From contig NZ_LROS01000013.1 of assembly GCF_001675165.1 (NCBI RefSeq), positions 1 through 64,000 of the forward strand: a stretch of DNA of 64,000 nucleotides. The letters run 5' to 3'. The notes beneath the pieces were generated by a model that was not told where the DNA came from, made no database searches, and saw only the letters and a list, made by a program, of their open reading frames with translations. The DNA is from Clostridium ragsdalei P11 (lineage in GTDB: Bacteria; Bacillota; Clostridia; Clostridiales; Clostridiaceae). This document shows, one piece after another, positions 17,109 to 25,628 of this stretch. Numbering within the stretch: position 1 is the first letter of the stretch; every line of letters begins with the position of its first letter. The position numbers and the translations under genes are program-made.

Positions 17109-17981
17109 ATGGCTAATACCGGATATGAACTTATAAAAATATGTAGAGAAAAAAGTATGAAAATATGGGAATATACAGTTGAGGAAGAAATTAAAAGGGG
17201 AGATTCCAGCAGGAAAGAAATTTTGGGGAAGATGAGAAAGAATCTTAAAGTAATGCAAAATTCTGCAGAATATGGATTGCAAAATAAAGTAAAATCTATA
17301 AGCGGACTTATAGGTGGGGATGCTTACATATTAAATAATTATTGTAGGGAAGGAAAAAGTTTAACTGGAGATTTTATGATAAAAGCCATGGCAAGGGCGC
17401 TTTCATGTTCGGAAGTTAATGCTGCTATGGGAAAGATAGTGGCTGCACCTACAGCAGGTTCCTGTGGAATAATACCTGCGGCAATAATAAGTGCAGGAGA
17501 AAAGCTAAACAAGAGCGAGGATGAATTGATTCAAGCGCTCTTCACAGCAACTGGAATTGGAATGATAATAGCTAAAAACGCCACTATGTCAGGAGCTGAA
17601 GGTGGCTGTCAGGCAGAGTGTGGTTCTGCAGCTGCTATGGCAGCAGGAGGAGTAGTTGAGATGATGGGCGGTACTCCAGAGCAAGCTTTAAATGCCAGTG
17701 CTATAGTGATAAAAAATGTATTAGGATTAGTTTGCGATCCTGTAGCAGGTCTTGTAGAAGTACCTTGTGCCAAGAGAAATGTTTCAGGAACTGTAAGCGC
17801 ACTAACTACAGCAGATATGGTTATGGCAGGTGTATACAGTAGAATACCTTTTGATGATACTGTTTCGGCAATGTATAGGGTTGGTAAACAACTTCCCTGT
17901 GCACTTAGGGAGACAGCACTTGGAGGACTTGCAGTTACAGAAACTGGACTTAAGTTAAAAAAGCAGGTACTTGGAAATTAA
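17109..17981 (+). CDS. sdaAA: L-serine dehydratase, alpha subunit (Fe-S)
   Basis: The 290-residue catalytic subunit. Cluster cysteines are visible in TAGSCGIIPAA, GGCQAECGSAAAMAAGG and CDPVAGLVEVPCAKRN. The enzyme deaminates serine to pyruvate using a 4Fe-4S cluster and is oxygen-sensitive, which fits an anaerobe. The ATG follows GAGGAGGAATGATAG. Second gene of an operon closed by a strong terminator. Confidence 0.95.
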   Translation: MANTGYELIKICREKSMKIWEYTVEEEIKRGDSSRKEILGKMRKNLKVMQNSAEYGLQNKVKSISGLIGGDAYILNNYCREGKSLTGDFMIKAMARALSCSEVNAAMGKIVAAPTAGSCGIIPAAIISAGEKLNKSEDELIQALFTATGIGMIIAKNATMSGAEGGCQAECGSAAAMAAGGVVEMMGGTPEQALNASAIVIKNVLGLVCDPVAGLVEVPCAKRNVSGTVSALTTADMVMAGVYSRIPFDDTVSAMYRVGKQLPCALRETALGGLAVTETGLKLKKQVLGN

Positions 17982-18019
17982 AAAAGGGATATACAAATAC
18001 TTGTATATCCCTTTTTTTC
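17981..18019 (+). terminator. Terminator of the sdaAB-sdaAA operon
   Basis: AAAAAGGGATATACAA pairs with TTGTATATCCCTTTTTTT directly after the sdaAA stop; the T-run completes a classic intrinsic terminator. Confidence 0.92.
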
Positions 18020-18027
18020 AAAGGTAT

Positions 18028-18057
18028 AAAAAACCACCTTTTATTCAGAGGTGGTAA
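18028..18057 (-). terminator. Terminator of the cold-shock gene
   Basis: On the minus strand ACCACC pairs with GGTGGT and is followed by TTTTTTATA. It is about 55 bases past the csp stop. Confidence 0.7.
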
Positions 18058-18111
18058 AACATTCTATTCATTTATGTTAAGATGTTTTATTCTAATATTG
18101 TAAGCTATAAA

Positions 18112-18315
18112 TTATAGTTTTACAACGTTAGCAGCTTGAAGACCTTTTGGTCCTTCTTCAACATCAAATTGAACTTTTTGACCTTCTTCAAGATTTTTTC
18201 TTGGTTCATCACTTTGGATTGCAGTGAAGTGTACGAAAACATCATTTTCGCCAGGTACTTCGATAAATCCAAATCCTTTTTCTGAGTTAAACCATTTTAC
18301 TGTTCCTATTTTCAT
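18112..18315 (-). CDS. Cold-shock domain protein (CspA/CspC-like)
   Basis: A 67-residue cold-shock protein. Both RNA-binding motifs are complete: [14 protein letters not shown] (residues 6-19) and DVFVHFTAI (26-34). Members bind single-stranded RNA/DNA and melt mRNA structure. The ATG follows TAGGAGG. A well-formed promoter lies 75-105 bases upstream, giving a moderately long leader in which no cold-box element was recognised. Confidence 0.96.
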   Translation of the reverse strand: MKIGTVKWFNSEKGFGFIEVPGENDVFVHFTAIQSDEPRKNLEEGQKVQFDVEEGPKGLQAANVVKL

Positions 18316-18390
18316 TTATTATCCTCCTAAAGATAAAACACTTATAATTGATATAGCTTGATTTTGTATATCGGTGTTTATTATTACATT

Positions 18391-18419
18391 AGTATAACAC
18401 AAAAATGTAAAATTAACAA
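18391..18419 (-). promoter_or_regulatory. Sigma-A promoter of the cold-shock gene
   Basis: On the minus strand TTGTTA (18414-18419), a 17-base spacer and TATACT (18391-18396). Transcription would start about 65-70 bases before the csp start codon. Confidence 0.7.
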
Positions 18420-18649
18420 CAAATCTTAAAATTTCACATTAAATATTGATGTTACCTAATAAACATATTATACATTAATTTGACTCTATAATCAAAGTAA
18501 TTTTTAAAATAATTTTGCTGCCATTAAAAACTTTTTTATTAGTATTAGTATTTAACATTTAATACTTTTTTATACATTGTTAATTTACGGTAATGCATTA
18601 AAAATATTTTTACTTGATCCTTTTAGACATTAGGCATTAAAAGGATCTC
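18420..18649. other. Intergenic stretch, no gene seen
   Basis: AT-rich sequence between the csp promoter and the hypothetical gene. AAAAGGATC is repeated in inverted form (GATCCTTTT at 18615-18623, AAAAGGATC at 18638-18646), giving a possible terminator for the minus-strand hypothetical gene. Nothing else recognised. Confidence 0.4.
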
Positions 18650-19285
18650 TTATGTAAGTTTATTTGAATTGAAAGAGTCATTTATATTGTCCATTATCAT
18701 AGTTGTTGTATTTGAGATATTGCTTATTATATGTTTATAAGTATGGCTTAATTGAGTCAAAGAAGTTACCATTTGATTATTTCTTTTTTTCTTATAGTAT
18801 TCTATTTTACGTAGTACTTCTTTATTTTCTTCTCTAAATATCCAGGTTAGGGTTGTACCCGTTTCGTATTGCTTTTGGAATTTAATTAGAGATGAATAAG
18901 ACATCTTCGTAGTGTTTTTCGTAGTGTTTTTAGTAAGTGATTTGATAAGTGAATTTGAAAAATTATCTAAGGTGTCTTTAAATGCATTGTCAAGCAAACT
19001 CATGTACTTTTTAGTATCACTTCCATAAGCACCAGATAAAATTTCTTTTTTTATCTTTTTATATTCTGAAGTATATTTTGATAGTGAAGAAAGTTCAGCG
19101 TTGTCTTTACTAGAGCTTTCAATGCGGTTAAAAAAGTTACAGAGTATAGTCCCATCTTTGGATATATTTGAATCATCTTTATCTTTAAAATTTGTAGTAT
19201 TATTGTGACTAGATGAAGTCTTATTCTCACTGACATTGCACTTGGCTTTACAGGAAATTGATTTGTTAATTGTAATTGAATCCAC
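18650..19285 (-). CDS. Hypothetical protein, Ser/Thr/Asn-rich, no known domain
   Basis: Not recognised. The 211 residues are polar (N, S, T and K rich) without membrane segment or signal peptide. The N-terminal 50 residues look disordered; a short tandem repeat NTTKNTTK lies near residues 124-131; the rest is probably helical, ending with an Asn/Thr-rich helix. The start is a GTG at 19285 after AAGAAGGGG. Monocistronic. The composition resembles small sporulation-associated clostridial proteins, but that is only an impression. Confidence 0.6.
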   Translation of the reverse strand: MDSITINKSISCKAKCNVSENKTSSSHNNTTNFKDKDDSNISKDGTILCNFFNRIESSSKDNAELSSLSKYTSEYKKIKKEILSGAYGSDTKKYMSLLDNAFKDTLDNFSNSLIKSLTKNTTKNTTKMSYSSLIKFQKQYETGTTLTWIFREENKEVLRKIEYYKKKRNNQMVTSLTQLSHTYKHIISNISNTTTMIMDNINDSFNSNKLT

Positions 19286-19450
19286 AATAACCCCTTCTTA
19301 CATTTTTATCTATATATTACAAGTATCGAAATATAATTTAATTACTGAATAATTACTTTCAAATATTAAACTTATTGTGTATAATTCATTTTAGGTAGCT
19401 TTGTAGATAAGCGTTGGTGAAAAGTCTATTCTAAAAAAGGAGTAATGAAA

Positions 19451-20434
19451 ATGTTATTTATTGAGCACCAAAATACGAACCCATATATGAATCATGCAAT
19501 TGAAGAATATGTAATGCAAACATTCAATGAGGATTGTTTTATCCTTTGGAGAAACAGACCCTGTGTTTTAATAGGCAAAAATCAAAATACCCTTTCAGAA
19601 ATAAACATAGACTATATAAAAAAACATAATTTATCAGTAGTAAGAAGAATGTCAGGGGGAGGAACTATATTCAATGACCTGGGAACTTTAAATTTTACCT
19701 TTATATCTGTAGGTGAAAACAATGCTTTTGCAGATTTTAGTAATTTTACGTATCCTATAATAAGAGCATTGAAAAAACTATCTGTAAACGCAGAGCTTTC
19801 TGGTAGAAATGATTTGGTTATAGATGGTAAAAAGATTTCAGGAAATGCCCAATATAAACATGGAAATAAAATTTTGCATCACGGAAGTATTTTGTTTTCT
19901 GTTAATATGAAAAATTTGAATGATGCTCTTTACGTAAACCCTATAAAATTTTCAGATAAAGCTGTTAAATCTGTAAGAAGCAGGGTTACAAATATATATG
20001 ATTATATTAAAAGTGATATGACTATAATTGAATTCAAAGAATTTTTGATGAAATCAGTTATAAGTGAAGATGAAAATCCTAAAATATATACATTTTCAAA
20101 AGAGGAATGGAAAAAAATAAAAGAAATATGTTATCATAAATATGAGACTTGGGAATGGAATTATGGACATCTTAAAAAGTTTAATTATTCTAACGAGAAA
20201 AAATTTCCAGGAGGAATTGTACAGGTTAATATATATGTAAAAAAAGGTGTTATAGGTAATATAAAATTTTTTGGAGATTTTTTCAGCAGCTGCGAGATTG
20301 GTGAATTGGAAAATAAGTTTCTAGGAATTAAGTATGAAAAAGAAGAAATTCTGAAAGCACTTGAAAACGTAGACATGGAAAGATATATGCATAGTATAAA
20401 CAAAAAAGATATTATGGAGGTTATGTTTAAATAG
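19451..20434 (+). CDS. lplA: Lipoate-protein ligase A
   Basis: A 327-residue protein with the LplA/biotin-ligase fold: RRMSGGGTIFNDLGTLNFTF (near residues 66-85) and the lysine motif GRNDLVIDGKKISGNAQ near 118-134, followed by the C-terminal accessory domain. It attaches free lipoate, via lipoyl-AMP, to lipoyl domains such as GcvH. The ATG at 19451 is used because AAGGAG lies eight bases upstream; the ATG at 19445 is only two bases from it. lipA follows 72 bases later. Confidence 0.92.
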   Translation: MLFIEHQNTNPYMNHAIEEYVMQTFNEDCFILWRNRPCVLIGKNQNTLSEINIDYIKKHNLSVVRRMSGGGTIFNDLGTLNFTFISVGENNAFADFSNFTYPIIRALKKLSVNAELSGRNDLVIDGKKISGNAQYKHGNKILHHGSILFSVNMKNLNDALYVNPIKFSDKAVKSVRSRVTNIYDYIKSDMTIIEFKEFLMKSVISEDENPKIYTFSKEEWKKIKEICYHKYETWEWNYGHLKKFNYSNEKKFPGGIVQVNIYVKKGVIGNIKFFGDFFSSCEIGELENKFLGIKYEKEEILKALENVDMERYMHSINKKDIMEVMFK

Positions 20435-20506
20435 TAGTATACTAATTTTGTGGAGATGTGTTAAAAAATTAGCATATTTTAAAGAAGAAACGAGGGATTG
20501 TATTTT

Positions 20507-21358
20507 ATGTATAAGAGAAAACCTGAGTGGTTAAAAATAAAAATAAGAGGCGGACAAGTTTCTCAGGATGTAAAGGATATACTTAAAAAATATTCTTTAA
20601 ATACTGTATGTGGTGAGGCAAATTGTCCTAATAGAATGGAATGTTTTAATAAAAGCAGGGCAACTTTTATGATACTTGGGAAAAATTGTACTAGAAATTG
20701 TACTTTTTGTAATGTAACTAAAGGCAAACCTGAAAAAGTTGATGAAAAAGAACCATTTAATGTGGCACAAGCAGTGGATAAACTAAAATTGAAATATGCA
20801 GTAATAACGTCTGTTACAAGAGATGATTTAGAAGATGGAGGAGCTTCTCATTTTGCTAGTGTTGTAGAGGAAATAAGAAAGCTTAACAAAAATATAACAG
20901 TAGAAGTTTTAATACCAGATTTTAAAGGAAGTGAAACTGCACTTAAAAAAGTAGTGAATTCAAAACCTAATGTAATAAATCACAATGTAGAGACCACACC
21001 TGCTTTATATAAAGAAGTAAGACCAATGGCAGTTTATAAGCGTTCATTGGAACTTTTAAAAAGAGTTAAGATTATGGATAGCTCAATTTTAACAAAATCA
21101 GGATTTATGTTGGGGCTTGGAGAAAAAGAAAAAGATATTATAGAAGTATTAAAGGATTTAAGAAAGGTGGATTGTGACATTGTTACAATAGGTCAGTACT
21201 TACCACCTTCTGCAAAGCATCATCCTGTTGTAGAGTATGTTCATCCTGATCTATTTAAAAAGTATAAAGAAATAGCTTTAGAATTGGGTTTTAAATTTGT
21301 ATCATCTTCCCCACTAGTGAGAAGTTCCTATCATGCAGATGAAATGCTTGAGGGCTAA
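20507..21358 (+). CDS. lipA: Lipoyl synthase
   Basis: A 283-residue radical SAM enzyme that inserts two sulfurs into octanoyl groups on lipoyl domains. Both cluster motifs are seen: the auxiliary cluster [12 protein letters not shown] (C-x4-C-x5-C) and the SAM cluster CTRNCTFC, plus the C-terminal RSSYHA with the serine ligand. The start is the ATG at 20507 after CGAGGG; a TTG three codons upstream touches the ribosome site. Paired with lplA, it covers both lipoate salvage and synthesis; an octanoyl transferase was not seen here. Confidence 0.95.
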   Translation: MYKRKPEWLKIKIRGGQVSQDVKDILKKYSLNTVCGEANCPNRMECFNKSRATFMILGKNCTRNCTFCNVTKGKPEKVDEKEPFNVAQAVDKLKLKYAVITSVTRDDLEDGGASHFASVVEEIRKLNKNITVEVLIPDFKGSETALKKVVNSKPNVINHNVETTPALYKEVRPMAVYKRSLELLKRVKIMDSSILTKSGFMLGLGEKEKDIIEVLKDLRKVDCDIVTIGQYLPPSAKHHPVVEYVHPDLFKKYKEIALELGFKFVSSSPLVRSSYHADEMLEG

Positions 21359-21380
21359 TCTGCTTTCAAGCATTCTAGTT

Positions 21381-21446
21381 ATATCATTTTGATATAAAAT
21401 TAAAGTATAATCTCATTTTGATATAGATTTTGTATCATTTTGATAC
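21381..21446. promoter_or_regulatory. Three palindromic 15-mers upstream of the metal transporter
   Basis: ATATCATTTTGATAT (21381-21395), a degenerate copy with TCTCATTTTGATATA (21411-21425) and GTATCATTTTGATAC (21432-21446). The first and third are perfect palindromes with matching changes in their outer base. The tandem arrangement suggests an operator for a dimeric repressor, perhaps metal-responsive given the downstream transporter. It is not the known NikR motif. Confidence 0.45.
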
Positions 21447-21639
21447 CAATGAACTTAGAAAAATTTTTTAGCATAAAATTTTTGAATTAAATATCAGAGC
21501 TTGTCCTACTGCTGACGCCTATTAAAAATGTTCTGCAAAAATTATTAAAAATATATAGAAGATTGGCATATATATTGCTATGTATATTAAAGGAATACAA
21601 ATTTATATATTTTTTTTAAAATTCTAGGAGGTCTTTATT

Positions 21640-22638
21640 ATGCATATTCCAGATAATTATTTAAGTCCATCAACCTGTGCTGTTATGGCAGTGGTAATGC
21701 TGCCAGTTTGGGCAAAGGCCGTAAAAAAGGTAAAAAGTGAAATAAGTCCAAAAAAAATGCCTATGCTAGGTGTTTGCGGAGCATTTTCTTTTCTTATAAT
21801 GATGTTTAATGTACCTATACCGGGAGGAACAACAGCTCATGCAGTAGGGGCAACTTTGATAGCAATTTTACTTGGACCTTATGCAGCCACTATTGCAGTT
21901 ACTATAGCACTACTTATACAGGCACTTTTCTTTGGGGATGGAGGAATACTTGCTTTTGGAGCTAATACCTTTAATATGGCTTTTATAATGCCTTTTGTAG
22001 GATATACTCTATACAGCATTATAAAAGGTAAACTGAAGAGCCCTAAAGGGGAATATATTGCAGCTTTTATAGGATCGTATGTAGGAATTGTGGCGGCATC
22101 TTTTATGGCATCTGTTGAATTTGGCCTACAGCCTTTATTATTTACAGATGCAGCTGGAAAAGCACTTTATTGTCCTTATCCTTTAAAAATAACTGTACCG
22201 GCAATGGTAGGAACTCATCTTTTAGTAGGAATACTTGAGGGAGCAATAACTGCAGCAGTATATGCTTATGTTAAGAAAATGTCACCGGATGTGATATATG
22301 AAAATAAAGGTGGAAGCAAAAAACCACTTTATGGACTTTTGGCAGCTCTTGTAGTTTTATGCCCTTTGGGACTTTTAGCTTCCGGAGATGCATTTGGTGA
22401 ATGGGATTCAGATGGTATTAAATCTCTTGTAGGATATATACCTAAAGGATTTCAAAATGGAATGCACTATAATGCTATTGCATCGGATTATTCTATAAAA
22501 GGAATGAATGACGTTGTAGGTTACATTATTTCAGCAGTGGCAGGAATAGCACTTATAATGATTGTATTTAAAGTAATATCTTCTTTAAGAAAAAACGCCG
22601 TAGATGTAGATAATAAAAATACTACTGCTAATAAATAA
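21640..22638 (+). CDS. ECF cobalt/nickel transporter, CbiM-CbiN/NikMN fusion
   Basis: The 332-residue membrane protein starts with MHIPDNYLSPSTC, the metal-binding N-terminus of CbiM/NikM (His2 close to the amino group), has about seven helices with the PIPGGTTAHAVGATL motif, and ends in a C-terminal CbiN/NikN-like region (about residues 225-320: two helices enclosing LASGDAFGEW). It is the substrate-binding component for Co or Ni uptake. No CbiQ or CbiO gene is adjacent, so it either works alone or borrows an energising module encoded elsewhere. ATG after CTAGGAGG. Ends at a strong terminator. Confidence 0.87.
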   Translation: MHIPDNYLSPSTCAVMAVVMLPVWAKAVKKVKSEISPKKMPMLGVCGAFSFLIMMFNVPIPGGTTAHAVGATLIAILLGPYAATIAVTIALLIQALFFGDGGILAFGANTFNMAFIMPFVGYTLYSIIKGKLKSPKGEYIAAFIGSYVGIVAASFMASVEFGLQPLLFTDAAGKALYCPYPLKITVPAMVGTHLLVGILEGAITAAVYAYVKKMSPDVIYENKGGSKKPLYGLLAALVVLCPLGLLASGDAFGEWDSDGIKSLVGYIPKGFQNGMHYNAIASDYSIKGMNDVVGYIISAVAGIALIMIVFKVISSLRKNAVDVDNKNTTANK

Positions 22639-22689
22639 AATAAGTAAAAACCCCTTTTATACAAAAGTTAAAGGGGGTTTTTACTTATT
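22638..22689. terminator. Bidirectional terminator
   Basis: AATAAGTAAAAACCCC and its partner GGGGGTTTTTACTTATT form a long hairpin overlapping the 3' end of the convergent class V aminotransferase. Confidence 0.9.
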
Positions 22690-23836
22690 TTTCAGAAACT
22701 ATATTTTTTAAAGCATTTACTAATGCATCTATATCTTGCTTTTTATTAAAATATCCAATACCTATTCTAATAGCACCAATTTCATAAGTCCCCATTATCC
22801 TGTGGGCTGTTGGAGCACAATGAAATCCAACTCTTATCATTATGTCATATTCCTTATCCAGCTTAAAAGCAATATCTTCACCAGACGTATTCTCTATATT
22901 AAATGAAATAACACCTACTATTTTTTTCGCATCTTTTGGGCCATATATATGAATTCCTGGAACTTCCTCTAATCTCTTAAGGGCATACTCAATTATTTCA
23001 TTTTCTTTATCTCTTATCTTGTGTATCCCTAGATCATATATGTATTTAATTCCTTCTCCTAAACCAACTATTCCAGCTACATTTAAGGTGCCTGCTTCTA
23101 ATTTATTAGGATAATAATCAGGTTGATATGGATTTTTGGAATCCTCACCAGTTCCTCCAGATTTTAATGGCCTTATACAATTAGTATTGCAATTTATTAA
23201 AAGTCCTCCTGTGCCAGTAGGTCCCAAAAGACTTTTATGACCTGTGAAAGCAAGAATATCTATGTTGTCTTTTTGTACATCTATAGGGTAAGCTCCAGCT
23301 GTCTGGGCACTATCTACTAAAAATAGAATTTTATGTTTCCTGGCTATAGCTCCTATTTCCCTTATAGGTTGAATAGTTCCAAGCACGTTAGAAGCATGAG
23401 TGAATACAATTAGCTTAGTATTTTTCTTTATTAATTTTTCTATATCACAGGCTTTTGATATTCCTTCATTTGTACAGGGAAGCGTAGATATTTCTATACC
23501 TATGTCCCGTTCAAGAGTTTTTAAGGGCCTCCATACAGAATTATGCTCCAAGCTACTTGTGATAACATGATCTCCTTGACTTAAGATCCCATTTATTACT
23601 AGATTAAGTGAATCTGTTATATTATAAGTAAAGATTATGTTAGATGGGTCTTTACCGTTAAATAACTTACATATATTATCTCTGCAGTTAAATATAAGTC
23701 TATCAGCTTCAATAGCTGATTTGTAAGCTCCTCTTCCTGCAGTGGCTCCTATGTTCTTCATAAAATTTGAAATTGCATCTACAACTGCAGGTGGTTTTGG
23801 ATAAGATGTAGCAGCATTGTCTAAATAAATTCCCAA
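22685..23836 (-). CDS. Cysteine desulfurase family protein (class V aminotransferase)
   Basis: A 383-residue PLP enzyme: YLDNAATSYPKPPAV at the N-terminus, SSLEHNSVWRPL, VDSAQTAGAYPIDV, the PLP lysine in FTGHKSLLGPTGTGGL, and the C-terminal cysteine in RVGFHCAPTAHR. It belongs to the clostridial/enterococcal subgroup often found beside selenium or thiol-sulfur genes, but no such neighbour is present. The start is a TTG at 23836 after AAGGAG. It is clearly different from the 435-residue enzyme at 13034-14341. Confidence 0.85.
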   Translation of the reverse strand: MGIYLDNAATSYPKPPAVVDAISNFMKNIGATAGRGAYKSAIEADRLIFNCRDNICKLFNGKDPSNIIFTYNITDSLNLVINGILSQGDHVITSSLEHNSVWRPLKTLERDIGIEISTLPCTNEGISKACDIEKLIKKNTKLIVFTHASNVLGTIQPIREIGAIARKHKILFLVDSAQTAGAYPIDVQKDNIDILAFTGHKSLLGPTGTGGLLINCNTNCIRPLKSGGTGEDSKNPYQPDYYPNKLEAGTLNVAGIVGLGEGIKYIYDLGIHKIRDKENEIIEYALKRLEEVPGIHIYGPKDAKKIVGVISFNIENTSGEDIAFKLDKEYDIMIRVGFHCAPTAHRIMGTYEIGAIRIGIGYFNKKQDIDALVNALKNIVSEK

Positions 23837-24089
23837 TACGATTATCTCCTTTCTTTAGGTTTCCTAGATTTATAAAATATAATTAATTCAACATTATCAA
23901 TTTTTAATTAAAATGTTAATGTATATAAATCTGGATCTTTTTATAAACCTTATAATTATATTATAACTTTATTATAAGAAGTTAAAGGGGTATTTGGGTG
24001 TAAATCTCCAATTACTTATTGAAGGTATAAAAATGTACAGTTTAAAAAATTAAACATATATGATATAATTTACATGTAAAATTAAATAA

Positions 24090-24180
24090 TCTAGGGGGGT
24101 CTATGTTATAGGCTGAGATAGAACTGTTAGTTCTGACCCTCATACCTGATCTGGATAATTCCAGCGTAGGGAAGAGCTTT
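24090..24180 (+). ncRNA. TPP riboswitch (THI element) of thiC
   Basis: The conserved parts are present in order: GGGGGGTCT, GGCTGAGATA, GACCC, ACCTGATCTGGATAAT and CCAGCGTAGGGAA. It binds thiamine pyrophosphate and represses the downstream operon. It precedes an intrinsic terminator at 24192-24224 and the thiC gene. Confidence 0.96.
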
Positions 24181-24191
24181 ATATAGTTTTA

Positions 24192-24224
24192 AAATGCAAC
24201 TTTATAAGGTTGCATTTTTTTATT
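24192..24224 (+). terminator. Riboswitch-controlled terminator
   Basis: AATGCAAC pairs with GTTGCATT around TTTATAAG and is followed by TTTTTT, the expression platform of the TPP riboswitch. Confidence 0.88.
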
Positions 24225-24314
24225 TATATAAAGATGAATATGAGGGAGATTTAGAATCACCTCCTTTTTTATTTAACATAGTTTTTGAAAAATATGTTAA
24301 GGGAGATGTTTAAA

Positions 24315-25628
24315 ATGAATTACACGACACAAATGGATGTTGCTAAAAAAGGCATAATTACAAAGGAAATGGGAAGGGTAGCTGCTAAAGAAAATATGAA
24401 ACCACTACAACTAATGGAATTAGTTGCACAGGGTGCAGTTGTAATACCAGCTAATAAAAATCATAAATCATTAGATCCAGAAGGTGTGGGACAATACCTT
24501 AAAACTAAGATAAATGTAAACTTGGGAATTTCAAAGGACTGCAATTGCATAGAGGACGAACTAGAAAAGGTTAAGACAGCTTTAGAAATGAAAGCAGAAG
24601 CTATAATGGATTTAAGTTGCTTTGGAAAAACTGAAGAATTTAGAACTAAACTAGTAGAAATGTCACCTGCTATGATAGGAACAGTGCCTATGTATGATGC
24701 AGTGGGATTTTATGACAAAGAATTAAAAGACATAACTGAAGAAGAACTTTTAGGTGTAATCGAAAAACATGCGCAAAATGGTGTGGATTTTATGACTATT
24801 CATGCAGGTATAAATAGAGAGACTGCAGCAATTTTTAAGAGAAATGAAAGACTTATGAATATTGTATCCAGAGGTGGAGCTTTAATATATGCATGGATGG
24901 AATTAAATGGAAAAGAAAATCCTTTTTACGAGCATTTTGATAAGGTTTTAGATATATGTGAAAAATATGATGTAACTATAAGTTTAGGAGATGCTTGCAG
25001 ACCAGGTGCTATAAAGGATTCTACAGATGCTTCACAAATTAAGGAGCTTATGACTTTAGGAGAGCTTGCAAAAAGAGCTTGGAAGAGAAATGTACAAGTT
25101 ATGATAGAAGGACCAGGGCATATGAGTTTAGATGAAATAAAAGCAAATATGCAGATAGAAAAGAAATTGTGTCATAATGCACCATTTTATGTGTTAGGAC
25201 CTTTAGTTACAGACATAGCACCAGGTTATGATCACATTACATCAGCTATAGGAGGAGCAATAGCTGCATCTTCAGGAGCAGATTTTCTATGTTATGTAAC
25301 TCCAGCAGAACATTTAAGACTTCCAAACTTAGAAGATATGAAAGAAGGAATCATAGCTACTAAAATTGCAGCTCATGCAGGAGATATTGCAAAGGGAATA
25401 AAAGGTGCAAGAGACTGGGATAATGCTATGAGTAAAGCTAGAAGAGAGCTTAATTGGAAAAAAATATTTGATTTATCTATAGATCCAGAAAAGGCAAGAA
25501 GATATAGAGAAGAATCAAAACCAGAAGATGAACATACATGTACTATGTGTGGAAAAATGTGTGCTGTTAGAAATATGAATAAGGTTATGGAAGGAAAAAA
25601 TTTAAATGTTTTAAGAGATGATGATTGA
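24315..25628 (+). CDS. thiC: Phosphomethylpyrimidine synthase ThiC
   Basis: A 437-residue radical SAM enzyme that rearranges 5-aminoimidazole ribotide (AIR) to HMP phosphate for thiamine. Motifs: [46 protein letters not shown], and the C-terminal cluster cysteines in [11 protein letters not shown]. It is the short ThiC form without the long N-terminal extension of proteobacteria. The start is the ATG at 24315, after AAGGGAG; earlier in-frame starts precede that site. Under TPP-riboswitch control. Its stop overlaps the start of the purF-like gene (TGATG). Confidence 0.96.
   Translation: MNYTTQMDVAKKGIITKEMGRVAAKENMKPLQLMELVAQGAVVIPANKNHKSLDPEGVGQYLKTKINVNLGISKDCNCIEDELEKVKTALEMKAEAIMDLSCFGKTEEFRTKLVEMSPAMIGTVPMYDAVGFYDKELKDITEEELLGVIEKHAQNGVDFMTIHAGINRETAAIFKRNERLMNIVSRGGALIYAWMELNGKENPFYEHFDKVLDICEKYDVTISLGDACRPGAIKDSTDASQIKELMTLGELAKRAWKRNVQVMIEGPGHMSLDEIKANMQIEKKLCHNAPFYVLGPLVTDIAPGYDHITSAIGGAIAASSGADFLCYVTPAEHLRLPNLEDMKEGIIATKIAAHAGDIAKGIKGARDWDNAMSKARRELNWKKIFDLSIDPEKARRYREESKPEDEHTCTMCGKMCAVRNMNKVMEGKNLNVLRDDD

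Noticed and set aside
21381-21446. CRISPR-like direct repeats
   Set aside because: Only three 15-mers, palindromic, with unequal spacing of 29 and 22 bases and no spacer-like segments or cas genes.
21359-21639. Cobalamin riboswitch upstream of the metal transporter
   Set aside because: No B12 box; instead three short palindromes are present.
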